DNA of 64,000 bases from Clostridium isatidis (GTDB lineage Bacteria; Bacillota; Clostridia; Clostridiales; Clostridiaceae). How positions within the stretch are numbered: position 1 is the stretch's first letter; the number at the start of each line of letters is the position of its first letter. Both the position numbers and the translations under genes were made by a program. Shown one piece after another: positions 8,681 to 18,374 of the stretch. The stretch lies in the NCBI RefSeq assembly GCF_002285495.1, contig NZ_CP016786.1:86001-150000 (forward strand). Direction: 5' to 3'. The notes beneath the pieces are model-generated. The model was not told the DNA's origin. It saw only the letters and a program-made list of their open reading frames with translations, and ran no database searches.

Positions 8681-10282
8681 ATGGACAAATTTTCTATTTT
8701 TGCTGGTTTATTCGGCGGCTTAGGACTATTTCTTTACGGAATGAAAATTATGGGAGATGGACTTGAAAACGCTGCTGGAGACAAATTGAAATCGATTTTG
8801 GAAAAATTGACCAGTAATAAATATATAGGAGTTGTAGTAGGGGCAATAGTTACAGCTATTATACAAAGTTCAAGTGGAACTACAGTTATGATTGTTAGTT
8901 TCGTAAATGCAGGTTTAATGACATTATCCCAGGCAGCTGGCGTCATAATGGGGGCTAATATTGGTACAACTATTACAGCACAAATGGTATCTCTTGATCT
9001 AAATAAGATTGCACCTTTAGTTATAGGAATTGGAGCAATTATACTTTTAGTTGGTAAAAATAAAAAGACTAGAGATTTAGCAAGTATAGCAATTGGATTT
9101 GGTATTTTATTTATGGGTATGGATTTAATGGGTAGCTCAATGGATCCAGTTGCAGAATCAGAATGGTTTAAGGAATTTATACTTGTAGTATCTGATAATA
9201 AAATACTTGGATTACTTGCAGGTCTTGGATTAACAGCAATTATTCAAAGCTCAGCTGCAACAACTGTTATATTAATTGCCTTAGCCTCAACAGGTGCTAT
9301 TGATATGAGACTAGCATTCCCAGTTATACTTGGCTGTAATATCGGAACATGTGTAACAGCTTTATTAGCTTCATTAGGAACTAATAGAACAGCTAAAAAG
9401 GCAGCTTTAATGCATTTATTATTTAATACTTTTGGCGCTATCATTTTCTTCCCATTTATTGATCCATTTATTAATTTGATACAATCAACATCACCAGAAG
9501 TTGCAAGACAAGTAGCAAATGCACATACAATATTTAATGTTTTAGTTACTCTTATAATGCTGCCATTAAGTGAATACTTAGTTAAAGTAGTAAACTTACT
9601 TTTACCTGGAGATGGTGGAATTGAAAAGAAAGGTGCTATATATTTAGATAAAAGGTTATTTGAAACACCTGTAATCGCAAATGGACAGGTTATTAAAGAA
9701 ACATTAAGAATGGCTAATAAGGCAAAAGAAAATGTAGTATTAGCAATGAAAGCTTTTATGGAAAATGATCCAGAAGCAGTTGAGAAAGTATATGATAATG
9801 AAAATACTATAAATATATTAGAAAAGGAAATAACTGATTATTTAGTAGAACTTTCACAACTTGAATTGCCAGAAGATGATATAAAATTATTTAGTTCAAC
9901 ATATCATGTTATAAACGATATTGAAAGAATTGGAGACCATGCAGAAAATATTGCAGATTTAGCTGCAGAGAAAATGAAGAATAATGTTCATCTTGGTGAT
10001 GAAGCTAAAAAAGAGTTAAAAGCAATCTTTGAAAAAACAATAGAAGCCATAGAACTATCTGTAGACAGTTATGGAAATCGTAATTTTGATAGTACTAAAA
10101 AGCTTGAAGAAGTTGAAAGTGAAATAGATAATTTAAAGAATAATTTTAGACAAAATAATATAAGAAGACTAAAAGAAAGAGTTTGTTCAGCAGATTCCAG
10201 CGTGGTATTTTTAGATCTTATAAGTAATTTAGAAAGAATAGGCGATCATGCTAATAATATAGGAAACTTTGGTATGAAGTAA
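8681..10282 (+). CDS. Na+/phosphate cotransporter with C-terminal PhoU domain
   Basis: 533 residues. The first 310 or so carry two inverted membrane repeats with the family's QSSSGTTVMIVSFV and QSSAATTVILIALAS motifs (near residues 70 and 190), as in NptA/YjbB-type sodium-phosphate cotransporters. The last 190 residues form two PhoU-like helical repeats (ERIGDHAENI and ERIGDHANNI). It probably imports, or exports when phosphate is in excess, phosphate using sodium. AAGGAG precedes the ATG and a terminator follows, so it appears to be transcribed alone. Confidence 0.93.
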   Translation: MDKFSIFAGLFGGLGLFLYGMKIMGDGLENAAGDKLKSILEKLTSNKYIGVVVGAIVTAIIQSSSGTTVMIVSFVNAGLMTLSQAAGVIMGANIGTTITAQMVSLDLNKIAPLVIGIGAIILLVGKNKKTRDLASIAIGFGILFMGMDLMGSSMDPVAESEWFKEFILVVSDNKILGLLAGLGLTAIIQSSAATTVILIALASTGAIDMRLAFPVILGCNIGTCVTALLASLGTNRTAKKAALMHLLFNTFGAIIFFPFIDPFINLIQSTSPEVARQVANAHTIFNVLVTLIMLPLSEYLVKVVNLLLPGDGGIEKKGAIYLDKRLFETPVIANGQVIKETLRMANKAKENVVLAMKAFMENDPEAVEKVYDNENTINILEKEITDYLVELSQLELPEDDIKLFSSTYHVINDIERIGDHAENIADLAAEKMKNNVHLGDEAKKELKAIFEKTIEAIELSVDSYGNRNFDSTKKLEEVESEIDNLKNNFRQNNIRRLKERVCSADSSVVFLDLISNLERIGDHANNIGNFGMK

Positions 10283-10298
10283 ATATTATAGATTTATC

Positions 10299-10330
10299 AA
10301 AAAAGAAGATTGTAATTAATCTTCTTTTTT
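10299..10330 (+). terminator. Terminator after the Na/Pi transporter
   Basis: AAAAAAGAAGATT and AATCTTCTTTTTT form a stem with a short loop, ending in a T-run. Confidence 0.8.
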
Positions 10331-10469
10331 GCAATTTATAGCTTATAATTAAGGAGAAAAGTACTTAATTTATTTTTATAAAAATCATTTAAAAGCAATT
10401 TATCTTCTAATTATGTTTAAAATTAGGAAAAAGTGTCAATAAATAATTATGAAATGGAGATTGAAAGAT

Positions 10470-11255
10470 ATGGAGAATAAATATAAGATATTTGATACTC
10501 ATGCTCATTATGATGATGAGGCTTTTGACGAGGATAGAGAGGAAGTATTTAAAGAACTAAAGAAAAGTGGTGTAATAGGTATATTAAATTGTGCTTCAAG
10601 TTATAGAAGTATAGAAATAACAGATAAGTTAACTAAGGAAAATGATTTTATTTTTGGAGCTTTAGGAATTCATCCTGAAAATGCAGATGAACACAATCGT
10701 GAAGTTAAGGATAAAATTATAGAGTTAATAAAAAATAATGATAAAATCATTGCTATAGGGGAAATAGGTTTAGATTATTATTGGGATGAGAATCCTGAAA
10801 AAGAAGTTCAAAAAAAAGTATTCAGAGAATATATGAAGTTAGCAGAGGAATTTAATATGCCAGTAGTTATTCATGATAGAGATGCCCACCAGGATACATT
10901 AGAAATACTTAAAGAATTTCCTAATGTTAAAGGAATAGTTCATTGTTTTTCTGGAAGCAAAGAATTTGCACAGGAATGTATAAAATTAGGCTATTATATA
11001 GGTATAGGGGGTGTAGTTACCTTTAAAAATGCTAAAAAACTTATAGAGGTTGTGAAAAATATTCCATTAGATAGAATAGTAGTTGAAACAGATTGTCCAT
11101 ACTTATCACCGGAGCCAAACAGAGGAAAAAGAAATAAATCAGACTATATTCAATATATAATAGAAAGAATTGCTATAATAAAGGAAATAGAGCCTATAGA
11201 AGTTAATTTGGCTGTAAATGACAATTTTAAAAGGTTGATTAATAAATTTATATAA
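10470..11255 (+). CDS. tatD: TatD family metal-dependent hydrolase/DNase
   Basis: A 261-residue TIM-barrel amidohydrolase. The metal-binding DTHAHYDD is at the N-terminus, GEIGLDYYWD supplies the bridging Glu, then VIHDRDAHQDT, GIVHCFSGS, and VVETDCPYLSPEP near the end. TatD proteins act as 3'-5' DNases in DNA repair and turnover. This gene is in the conserved Firmicutes order metS-tatD-yabE-rnmV-ksgA. Start 10470 has GGAG upstream and gives the usual length; an in-frame ATG at 10449 is the alternative. Confidence 0.93.
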   Translation: MENKYKIFDTHAHYDDEAFDEDREEVFKELKKSGVIGILNCASSYRSIEITDKLTKENDFIFGALGIHPENADEHNREVKDKIIELIKNNDKIIAIGEIGLDYYWDENPEKEVQKKVFREYMKLAEEFNMPVVIHDRDAHQDTLEILKEFPNVKGIVHCFSGSKEFAQECIKLGYYIGIGGVVTFKNAKKLIEVVKNIPLDRIVVETDCPYLSPEPNRGKRNKSDYIQYIIERIAIIKEIEPIEVNLAVNDNFKRLINKFI

Positions 11256-11430
11256 AGTAAAATATAAAATACCTGTTGGAAAAAAGTAATAAAATTGTTA
11301 TATAATGGATAAAATTAAAATGAGAATCTACTTTGTAATAAGATAACTGCAAAAAGCTATTATATATAAATTTTATATTATGCATGTTATGCATTTGTAG
11401 CAGTTAGTTAAATAAGCAGGAGTGTAAAAT

Positions 11431-11459
11431 TTGACAAAAGTCAAGATTTAAATTATAAT
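11431..11459 (+). promoter_or_regulatory. Sigma-A promoter for the yabE-like gene
   Basis: TTGACA and TATAAT with a 17-base spacer, about 35 bases before the start codon. Upstream (11346-11410) is a TAACTGC/GCAGTTA inverted repeat around an ATGCAT-GTT-ATGCAT palindrome, function unknown. Confidence 0.8.
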
Positions 11460-11493
11460 GCAGGAGACGCTCTTGCCAAAGGAGGTAAAGTAG

Positions 11494-12543
11494 ATGGTAA
11501 ATTTTAAAAAATACCAAATCGCTAGTTTTGCTAAGAGTCCAAAGGGTAAGATATTGATGTCAATTATTATATTAGCTATAATTGCATCAGTGACGTTCAC
11601 AAACATGAGAAAGACAATAACAATAAAGATAGACGATAAAGAAGAAACACTTGTAACATACAAGGGAAAAGTTAAAGATGTGTTAGAAACGATGGGCATA
11701 GAAGTTGACCCAAAAGATAAAGTTGAACCATCTTTAGAGGGTAAAGTATCGGAAGGCGATACGATATCTATTAAAAGAGCTGTTTCAGTAAAGCTTACTG
11801 TAGGAGATAAACAAATAGAAATAAATACAGCAGAAGATACAATAAAAGAAATGCTAGTAGCAGAAAAAGAACAGCTTAAATCACAGGGCATCGAATATAA
11901 TGAAGGAGTAGATGAAATTGCTCCAGCATTAGATACAAAAATCACAAAAGATTTGAAGATTGACCTTGTAAAAGTTGAAGTGAAAAAAGAACTAGCAAAA
12001 GAAGCAATAGACTTTGATGTTGTTGTAGAAGAAGACTCAAGTCTAGATAGCGGTGTAGAAGAAGTTAAGCAAGAAGGTGTTTCTGGAGAAAAAGAAGTAA
12101 CTTATGAAGTCATTTATAAAAATGGCAAGGAAGTTTCAAGAACTTTAAAAAGTTCAAAAGTCATATCTGAACCAGTTAATAAGATAGTTGTTCAAGGCAC
12201 AAGAAAAACTATTGCAAGTAGAAATGGGCAGTTATTAGATTATAAGAGCGTAATATATGTTGAAGCAACTGCTTATAGTGGTGGAGGTATTACTGCAACA
12301 GGAACTGTACCTGTAAGAGACCCAAATGGAATAAGTACTATATCAGTAGATCCAAGGGTTATACCATTAGGTAGTTTGGTTTATGTTGAAGGATATGGCA
12401 AAGCTATAGCTGCCGATACTGGTGGTGCCATAGTTGGAAACATTATAGATGTATATGTAAATTCTAATGAAGAAGCCTTAAATAATTGGGGAAGAAGATA
12501 TGACGTTCCAGTTTACATCTTAGCTTATCCGGGTGAATGGTAG
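11494..12543 (+). CDS. YabE-like cell-wall protein: ubiquitin-like (DUF348), G5 and 3D domains
   Basis: 349 residues. An N-terminal membrane anchor (about residues 20-37) precedes two DUF348 ubiquitin-like repeats (about 40-140), a G5 domain (about 165-235) and a C-terminal 3D domain (about 250-345) with the aspartates in ISVDPRVIPLG, AIAADTGG and NIIDVYVN. The 3D fold is a double-psi barrel related to MltA and resembles resuscitation-promoting/stationary-phase survival muralytic enzymes, so it probably cleaves or remodels peptidoglycan outside the membrane. The position before rnmV-ksgA is that of Bacillus yabE. AAAGGAGG precedes the ATG. Confidence 0.92.
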   Translation: MVNFKKYQIASFAKSPKGKILMSIIILAIIASVTFTNMRKTITIKIDDKEETLVTYKGKVKDVLETMGIEVDPKDKVEPSLEGKVSEGDTISIKRAVSVKLTVGDKQIEINTAEDTIKEMLVAEKEQLKSQGIEYNEGVDEIAPALDTKITKDLKIDLVKVEVKKELAKEAIDFDVVVEEDSSLDSGVEEVKQEGVSGEKEVTYEVIYKNGKEVSRTLKSSKVISEPVNKIVVQGTRKTIASRNGQLLDYKSVIYVEATAYSGGGITATGTVPVRDPNGISTISVDPRVIPLGSLVYVEGYGKAIAADTGGAIVGNIIDVYVNSNEEALNNWGRRYDVPVYILAYPGEW

Positions 12544-12545
12544 AG

Positions 12546-12580
12546 AATAAGGAGTGTTCGAAAGAATGCTCCTTATTTTT
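12546..12580 (+). terminator. Terminator after the yabE-like gene
   Basis: AATAAGGAG pairs with CTCCTTATT and is followed by TTTTT. Confidence 0.85.
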
Positions 12581-12703
12581 ATGTATATCTATAATTTTTG
12601 TTTGACAATATAAATAGATAAATATAAATTAATAGTTAGCAGGTGTTAAACATAATTAAGAGCGGTAATATTTGCAGCTCTATTACGAAAGGAAGTAAAA
12701 ATT

Positions 12704-13258
12704 TTGATTAAGGAAGTTATAGTAGTTGAAGGAAGAGATGATGTTGCAGCTGTTAAGAAGGCAGTAGATGCTGAAGTTATAGCAGTTGGTGGTTTTGGAA
12801 TAAATGCAAAGGTTATAGACAGAATAAAAGATGCTCAAAAGAGAAAAGGAGTTATTGTACTAACTGATCCTGATTTTGCTGGTGAAAAAATAAGAAATAT
12901 TATAGCTAAAAGAGTAAAAGGAATAAAGCATGCATATATAGCTCAAGAAGATGGAATAAAGGGTGATGATATAGGAGTTGAAAATGCAAACCCTGAAGTA
13001 ATAATTGAAGCTTTAAATAGAGCTAGGGTTTCAGAGGAAGAATATAATGAAATATATAAGGCGGAAGATATGTTTCATTTTAAATTGACAGGATATAAAG
13101 ATTCAAAAAAGAGAAGAATAATGCTAGGGAAAGAATTAGGCATAGGATATGGAAATGCAAATCAAATTCTCAATAGATTAAATAAATATTCCATAGATAA
13201 AGAGGAGTTTATTCTAGCAATAAATAAAATAGAAAAAAGCTTAGGAGAGAAGAATTAA
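12704..13258 (+). CDS. rnmV: Ribonuclease M5
   Basis: A 184-residue TOPRIM-domain nuclease that performs final 5S rRNA maturation. TOPRIM residues are visible: Glu in VVVEGRDD near residue 8, and the DxD in VLTDPDFAGEKIR near residue 60. The TTG start has GAAAGGAAG upstream. The stop overlaps the ksgA start by one base (TAATG), so the two genes are translationally coupled, the usual Firmicutes arrangement. Confidence 0.95.
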   Translation: MIKEVIVVEGRDDVAAVKKAVDAEVIAVGGFGINAKVIDRIKDAQKRKGVIVLTDPDFAGEKIRNIIAKRVKGIKHAYIAQEDGIKGDDIGVENANPEVIIEALNRARVSEEEYNEIYKAEDMFHFKLTGYKDSKKRRIMLGKELGIGYGNANQILNRLNKYSIDKEEFILAINKIEKSLGEKN

Positions 13259-14100
13259 TGAATTTACAAGATGTAAAAACTTCAGAATTAGTAAAAAAGT
13301 ATAACTTTAAATTTACGAAAAGCTTAGGTCAAAATTTTTTAGTTGATACTTCTGTACCAAGGGATATAGTTGAAGGGGCAGAAGTTTCTGATGATGACTT
13401 AGTAATAGAAATAGGACCTGGTGTAGGAACCTTGACAGCTCAACTTTTAAATAGGGCTAAAAGAGTAGTTGCAATAGAACTTGATGATAAGTTAATACCA
13501 ATATTGCAAAATGAAATTGGAAATAACCCTAAATTTGAATTAATACATGAAGATGCTTTAAAGGTTGACTTTAATAAAATAATTGGTGATGAAGAAAATG
13601 TTAAGTTAGTTGCTAATTTGCCTTATTACGTAACAACTCCAATTATTATTAAGATGTTAAAAGAGGGATATAATTTTCACTCTTTAACTATAATGATTCA
13701 AAAGGAAGTTGCAGAAAGAATAAATGCAGAACCAGGTCATAAGGATTATGGAGCCTTATCTCTTTTAGTTCAATATTATTGTAATACAGAGATAATAAGA
13801 AAAGTTCCACCACAATGTTTTATACCTAGACCAAAGGTAGATTCTATTGTTATAAGATTAGATAGATTAAAAGAACCTAGAGTAAGAGTTCAAAATGAAA
13901 AATTATTTTTTGATATAATAAGAAATTCTTTTAACATGAGAAGAAAAACTTTATGGAATGGAATTAAAAATATTGGTTTAAGTAAAGAAAAACTAGAGTT
14001 AGCTTTTGAAAAAGCTGATATAGATCCAAAAAGAAGAGGGGAAACTTTAAGCATTGAAGAATTTGCCGTATTAGCAGATAAGATAAATGAAGAAATGTAA
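13258..14100 (+). CDS. ksgA: 16S rRNA (adenine1518/1519-N6)-dimethyltransferase
   Basis: A 280-residue SAM-dependent methyltransferase (RsmA/KsgA) that dimethylates two adenines in 16S helix 45 late in 30S assembly. Motifs are KSLGQNFLVD at the N-terminus, VIEIGPGVGTLT (SAM-binding motif I), and NLPYYVTTP (catalytic motif IV). The C-terminal small helical domain is complete. It overlaps rnmV by one base. Confidence 0.96.
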   Translation: MNLQDVKTSELVKKYNFKFTKSLGQNFLVDTSVPRDIVEGAEVSDDDLVIEIGPGVGTLTAQLLNRAKRVVAIELDDKLIPILQNEIGNNPKFELIHEDALKVDFNKIIGDEENVKLVANLPYYVTTPIIIKMLKEGYNFHSLTIMIQKEVAERINAEPGHKDYGALSLLVQYYCNTEIIRKVPPQCFIPRPKVDSIVIRLDRLKEPRVRVQNEKLFFDIIRNSFNMRRKTLWNGIKNIGLSKEKLELAFEKADIDPKRRGETLSIEEFAVLADKINEEM

Positions 14101-14103
14101 TAG

Positions 14104-14155
14104 AACTTGTGAGAATTTTGTTATAATAGCAAGAATTCTCACGAGTTTTATTTTT
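14104..14155 (+). terminator. Terminator after ksgA
   Basis: AACTTGTGAGAATT pairs with AATTCTCACGAGTT, followed by TTTATTTTT. Confidence 0.85.
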
Positions 14156-14219
14156 AACATATTTGGAACCAAAATGCATATAATGTAAAGAATTAATCTA
14201 AAATGGAGGTTCTAAAGGT

Positions 14220-15986
14220 TTGTCGCAATTAAATAAATTGTATAGAAATTTTATAATTTTACAAGAAGACGAGAGAGGATACTCTAATTCTAATGACAAA
14301 ACCTTATCAGGATATTCAAAGATTGAAGCAAAAGGAGATAAATGTAAGATTTCTTTTTATGCTCAAAATCTAAGAAGTGATATTAATGATTACCACGCTT
14401 TAGCTATTTGCAGCAAGAAGGATAATAAAAAAATATTAGACTTAGGTAATATTGTAGTATCAGACGGAGGAAAGGCTGAGTTAACCAAGGAGTACTCAAT
14501 AGATGATATAGGAGGAATTGGTCTATCCTACGATAAAATATCTGGTGTTGCAGTAGCAAAGATGAAGGAAGATATTCCTATAATTATTATGTGCGGCTTC
14601 ATTAATGGGGAAGAACCAAAAGATAATTGGAAAAATTATAAGATTGAAAAAGATTCTTGTGAGAAATCAAAAGCAGAACATAAGAAGAAGGATAGCAAGA
14701 AGAAGAAGGAAAAGAGAACTGATGGAGATAAAATTTTAGAAGAAAAATCTTCAGCAGTTAGTAAAGAAGAGACAAGTGCTTCTATAACAAATTCTTCAGA
14801 AGATAGAAAGAAGGTAAATGGTCCTAATGAAGCTAATGCGAACAATTTAACAACAACAATTCCACAAACAGTACCTACTGGTATGGGAACAATGGCAATG
14901 GGTACTGTGCCAACAGGTACAATACCAACAGCAACTATACCGATGGGAACTGTACAAACTGGAACAGTACCAATAGCAACAATGCCAAATGGTACAATGC
15001 CAAATGGTACAATGACAAATATACAAGGTGAAGTTAGTGAATTTATTGATAGTATAGGAGGAACAGCAGTTGATACAAATCAAGATGGAGTTGTAGATAC
15101 TGTATGCATACCATATGAAACAATGGTTGATATGATGGGGACAACAGGAACAGCTATGAATGGATCAACTATGAATGGAGCAGTTCCTTTTGGAACATTG
15201 AATTCTATGCCAAATATTAATATGCAAAATGGACAAACAACTCTGCCATATGGATATATTCATAGAGTAGAAAATGAGTCGGATAATCCATTTAATAGCA
15301 ATAATTATGAAAATCCATTTGCTTCAACAGAAAATATAGATACTCCTTTCTATGATAGACGAAAAGATCCATTTGATGATAAATTCTATAATGAAAATCC
15401 ATTTGTAAATAATAATAGAAGTGATAATTTTGCTGATGTAGGAATTAAAGAAGATAATGATTATATAAGTACAATCAATAGAACAAGAATTGCTAGCACT
15501 AAAAAAACTACAAGTAAATTTGATGAATATGAAAATCAAATAGAAGAATTATCTAGTAATTTTAAAATTAGAGGAAGCGTTGGAGAATATTTTGAAACAA
15601 TTGCAAGAGGATTTGAACTGGTTAAGGATTATCCTAGAGAAATAAAATATTGCAAATGGTATGAAGTTCCTGTAGGTGATTTAAATGACTTGTGCAATAT
15701 GTCAAATTACAATAGATATACAGTAGCTTATTATCCAATGCTAAATTACTATCCATATATAAGAAAATATAAGAGATTTTTATTAGGTTATAAATGCGAT
15801 AAGGATGGAAATTTAAAATATATTGTTTATGGAATACCAGGAAGAAAAAATATAGAAGATCAGCCATATGAAGGTAAGACAGGCTTTGTAACCTGGGTTA
15901 AGGATAAACAAAGAGATGGAATGGGATATTGGCTAATGTTCTATGATTTTAGAAATTCAATAGTTGTTGTTCCTATGGAACAATAA
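14220..15986 (+). CDS. Uncharacterised protein with period-5 Thr/Gly/Pro repeat linker
   Basis: 588 residues, no signal peptide. An N-terminal folded domain of about 140 residues is followed by a lysine/glutamate-rich segment (about 150-180). Next come tandem five-residue units of the type GTVPT/GTIPT/GTMPN (about residues 217-265), one Ca-loop-like DTNQDGVVD, then an Asn/Asp-rich linker. The C-terminal domain, rich in Tyr and Trp, ends GMGYWLMFYDFRNSIVV. I do not recognise a function. It lies behind ksgA. TTG is the start: GGAGG lies ten bases upstream and no better codon is available. Confidence 0.8.
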   Translation: MSQLNKLYRNFIILQEDERGYSNSNDKTLSGYSKIEAKGDKCKISFYAQNLRSDINDYHALAICSKKDNKKILDLGNIVVSDGGKAELTKEYSIDDIGGIGLSYDKISGVAVAKMKEDIPIIIMCGFINGEEPKDNWKNYKIEKDSCEKSKAEHKKKDSKKKKEKRTDGDKILEEKSSAVSKEETSASITNSSEDRKKVNGPNEANANNLTTTIPQTVPTGMGTMAMGTVPTGTIPTATIPMGTVQTGTVPIATMPNGTMPNGTMTNIQGEVSEFIDSIGGTAVDTNQDGVVDTVCIPYETMVDMMGTTGTAMNGSTMNGAVPFGTLNSMPNINMQNGQTTLPYGYIHRVENESDNPFNSNNYENPFASTENIDTPFYDRRKDPFDDKFYNENPFVNNNRSDNFADVGIKEDNDYISTINRTRIASTKKTTSKFDEYENQIEELSSNFKIRGSVGEYFETIARGFELVKDYPREIKYCKWYEVPVGDLNDLCNMSNYNRYTVAYYPMLNYYPYIRKYKRFLLGYKCDKDGNLKYIVYGIPGRKNIEDQPYEGKTGFVTWVKDKQRDGMGYWLMFYDFRNSIVVVPMEQ

Positions 15987-16020
15987 TAAAAAAATGTACT
16001 TAAAGTCCTGATGAGTATAA

Positions 16021-16533
16021 GTGAATAAAAAGATATTTTTTTTAATATCCCTTCTGTCATTTCTTATGCTTATTATCCTAGGTATGAGTAATATATTTAT
16101 TGAGGATATAAGAGAAGTTGCAATTTCCAATAACAATATAGATAGTTTTAATTACCATGTGCTTGGAGAAGGGAGTTATAAAGTTTTATTACCGGAAGAT
16201 TGGATTGTTGAAGAAAATTATTCTAATTTTGATAAAGAACTAGATGTGGATTTCAGCAATAAGCAAAATATAGAAGGTAATATTATAATTTTAGAAGGGG
16301 ATTTAGAAGAAGCTATTAAGCTTATGCTTAATGAAGAGACTGGAGAAATGCTTAGAAATTCTAATGAAGATTGGAATATAGTAGAGCTTAATAAAGACAA
16401 CTATATAAATAAGTATTATATTAAGCAGTACTCAGAGGGAAAAGTTTTAATTATCAAATATTCTTACAAAAAGGGAAAAGTAAAAAACAGTATGAAGGTA
16501 GTATTTGATAAGATATCAAATAGCTTTCAATAA
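16021..16533 (+). CDS. Hypothetical membrane-anchored protein
   Basis: 170 residues with a GTG start. One N-terminal hydrophobic segment (about residues 4-24) looks like a signal anchor, so the acidic remainder should be outside the cell. The segment YKVLLPEDWIVEENY is reminiscent of PsbP-like or PsbP-associated extracellular domains, but not enough to name it. The ribosome site is weak. It lies 34 bases after the 588-residue protein and may be cotranscribed with it. Confidence 0.65.
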   Translation: MNKKIFFLISLLSFLMLIILGMSNIFIEDIREVAISNNNIDSFNYHVLGEGSYKVLLPEDWIVEENYSNFDKELDVDFSNKQNIEGNIIILEGDLEEAIKLMLNEETGEMLRNSNEDWNIVELNKDNYINKYYIKQYSEGKVLIIKYSYKKGKVKNSMKVVFDKISNSFQ

Positions 16534-16581
16534 AAATATAATAAGTTTGCTATAAAACAAGTAAAGTATTATAATTTATTT

Positions 16582-16625
16582 ATAGTTAGGAAAAGCTAAT
16601 GCTTATCCTAACTATATTTTCTATA
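16582..16625 (+). terminator. Terminator
   Basis: ATAGTTAGGA pairs with TCCTAACTAT, followed by ATTTTC. Confidence 0.75.
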
Positions 16626-16659
16626 TACATTAACTTTTTAGTAGAGGGGAAAGATATAA

Positions 16660-17466
16660 TTGAAAAAAATAATAAAGATAATGAGTACCATAATGTTAAT
16701 AATGTTATCTTTAAATTTAAAATCCTGTGAAACAAAAAAGGATAATTACTTTGATTACTTAAAAAATAGTAATGTAGAGCTTATAAGTATTCAAAATGTT
16801 AGAGATAAATCTTTTAAATTCTTAATGACTGATAAAAAAGCAATAAATAATATGTCAGATTTATTATCTAAAGCTGAAGTTAGTGAAACTAAATCAGATT
16901 TAGATCCAGATTACATATTTCAAATAAAAATTGGAGATAAAATAGAAGAATATAATTATATTGTTGGTGACTATAACGGAAATTTTTATAATGATGAAAG
17001 AATTTTTACAATGCCAAAAAGGTTAGATGAGGCAATAATGCAAAATCTTTCAATTATAAGAAAACCAAGAGATTTTGAATATATATATTACAATACAATT
17101 CTAGATACAATAAAATTAAATAAAGAACAATTAACAGATAAAAAGGTTGGAATAGATATATATCAGGATATAGATTGTTTAAAATATATATTATCAAGTG
17201 AATTAAAAGAATTTATTAATAATGCAAAAGAAATTCTTCCTAATGTTGAATTGGTAGAGAAAGATACGAGTAATTTTGATGTTGTAATAGGTATAAAAAA
17301 TAGAGGACATAGTACAACTGTTTATAAAAGCAATATAAAGATTGAGAATAAAATAGATAAGTCTGAAGATAACTATTATGTAATTGGGGAATATGAATTT
17401 AATGAATGGGATTACAAGGTATATCACGAGAAGGAAGTTCCTAGGGAGATAAAGAATAAGTGGTAG
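16660..17466 (+). CDS. Putative lipoprotein of unknown function
   Basis: 268 residues. The N-terminus MKKIIKIMSTIMLIMLSLN ends in a lipobox-like LKSC with Cys at about residue 23, so a lipid-anchored extracellular protein is likely. No known domain is recognised; the body is acidic and lysine-rich. The start is TTG with GAGGGG just upstream. It lies 12 bases before the mrp gene and may be in the same transcript. Confidence 0.7.
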   Translation: MKKIIKIMSTIMLIMLSLNLKSCETKKDNYFDYLKNSNVELISIQNVRDKSFKFLMTDKKAINNMSDLLSKAEVSETKSDLDPDYIFQIKIGDKIEEYNYIVGDYNGNFYNDERIFTMPKRLDEAIMQNLSIIRKPRDFEYIYYNTILDTIKLNKEQLTDKKVGIDIYQDIDCLKYILSSELKEFINNAKEILPNVELVEKDTSNFDVVIGIKNRGHSTTVYKSNIKIENKIDKSEDNYYVIGEYEFNEWDYKVYHEKEVPREIKNKW

Positions 17467-17478
17467 GAGGAAATAATT

Positions 17479-18303
17479 ATGGCAAATAATATAACATTTA
17501 TAGGTAAGGGCAAGCCTAATCCAAAGCATTTTGGAAAAACAATGCCTAAGTATGGACAAATAAAGAATACAATAGGAATAATTAGCGGTAAAGGCGGCGT
17601 TGGAAAGTCAACAGTAACAGGAATATTAGCTAGTACATTAAGTAAAAAGGGTTATAAAGTTGGTGTATTAGATGCAGATATAACAGGACCATCAATGCCA
17701 AGATTTTTTGGAGTAAATGGTAAAAGAGCAGGAATTGAACCAATAGATCAAGAAAACTTTAAATATGATCCTGTTATATCTGAGGGAAATGTAAAGATAA
17801 TGTCAATGAATCTTATGATGCCTAAGGAAGATGAACCTGTTATTTGGAGAGGACCAGTAGTTACAAGCGTTTTAACACAATTATTTACAGATACTAAGTG
17901 GGGAGAATTAGATTATTTATTAATAGATATGCCTCCTGGAACATCAGACATAACCTTAACTGTTATGCAAAGTTTTCCAATAGATGAACTTATAGTTGTT
18001 TCTACTCCTCAAGATATGGTTTCAATGATAGTTAAAAAAGTAGTGAATATGGCAAAAAAGATGAATGTTCCGATAAGGGGAGTTATAGAAAATATGTCTT
18101 ATATAAATTGCCCAGGATGTGATACAAAAATTAGAGTTTTTAGCAAAAAGTCTGCAGAAGAACATTCAGTTAATTTAGGTGTACCTTTACTAGGCGAATT
18201 ACCTATTAATGTAGATTTAACAGAAGCTCTTGAAGAAGGAAGAGCTGAAGAGTATGTTAGAGATAATGATTTATATTCATTAATCTTTGAAGCATTATAT
18301 TAA
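17479..18303 (+). CDS. Mrp/NBP35 family iron-sulfur carrier ATPase
   Basis: A 274-residue P-loop protein of the ApbC/Mrp/NBP35 class that binds and transfers Fe-S clusters to apoproteins. It has the deviant Walker A GKGGVGKST near residue 38, the switch region DADITGPSMPRFFG, the Walker B-like LLIDMPPGTSD, and a CxxC in NCPGCD that would hold a bridging cluster in the dimer. AGGAGG precedes the ATG. A ferredoxin gene follows, consistent with Fe-S metabolism. Confidence 0.93.
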   Translation: MANNITFIGKGKPNPKHFGKTMPKYGQIKNTIGIISGKGGVGKSTVTGILASTLSKKGYKVGVLDADITGPSMPRFFGVNGKRAGIEPIDQENFKYDPVISEGNVKIMSMNLMMPKEDEPVIWRGPVVTSVLTQLFTDTKWGELDYLLIDMPPGTSDITLTVMQSFPIDELIVVSTPQDMVSMIVKKVVNMAKKMNVPIRGVIENMSYINCPGCDTKIRVFSKKSAEEHSVNLGVPLLGELPINVDLTEALEEGRAEEYVRDNDLYSLIFEALY

Positions 18304-18374
18304 TATATTACATATAAAAAATAAAAATAGGGAAATAATATTACTGGATTTTATAAAAGAAAGGGTGATATATT

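Noticed and set aside
15000..15020. The tandem GT-rich units in the 588-residue protein gene were considered as a CRISPR-like or other DNA repeat array.
   Set aside because: The units are degenerate, 15 bases long, in frame and without spacers, so this is a protein repeat.
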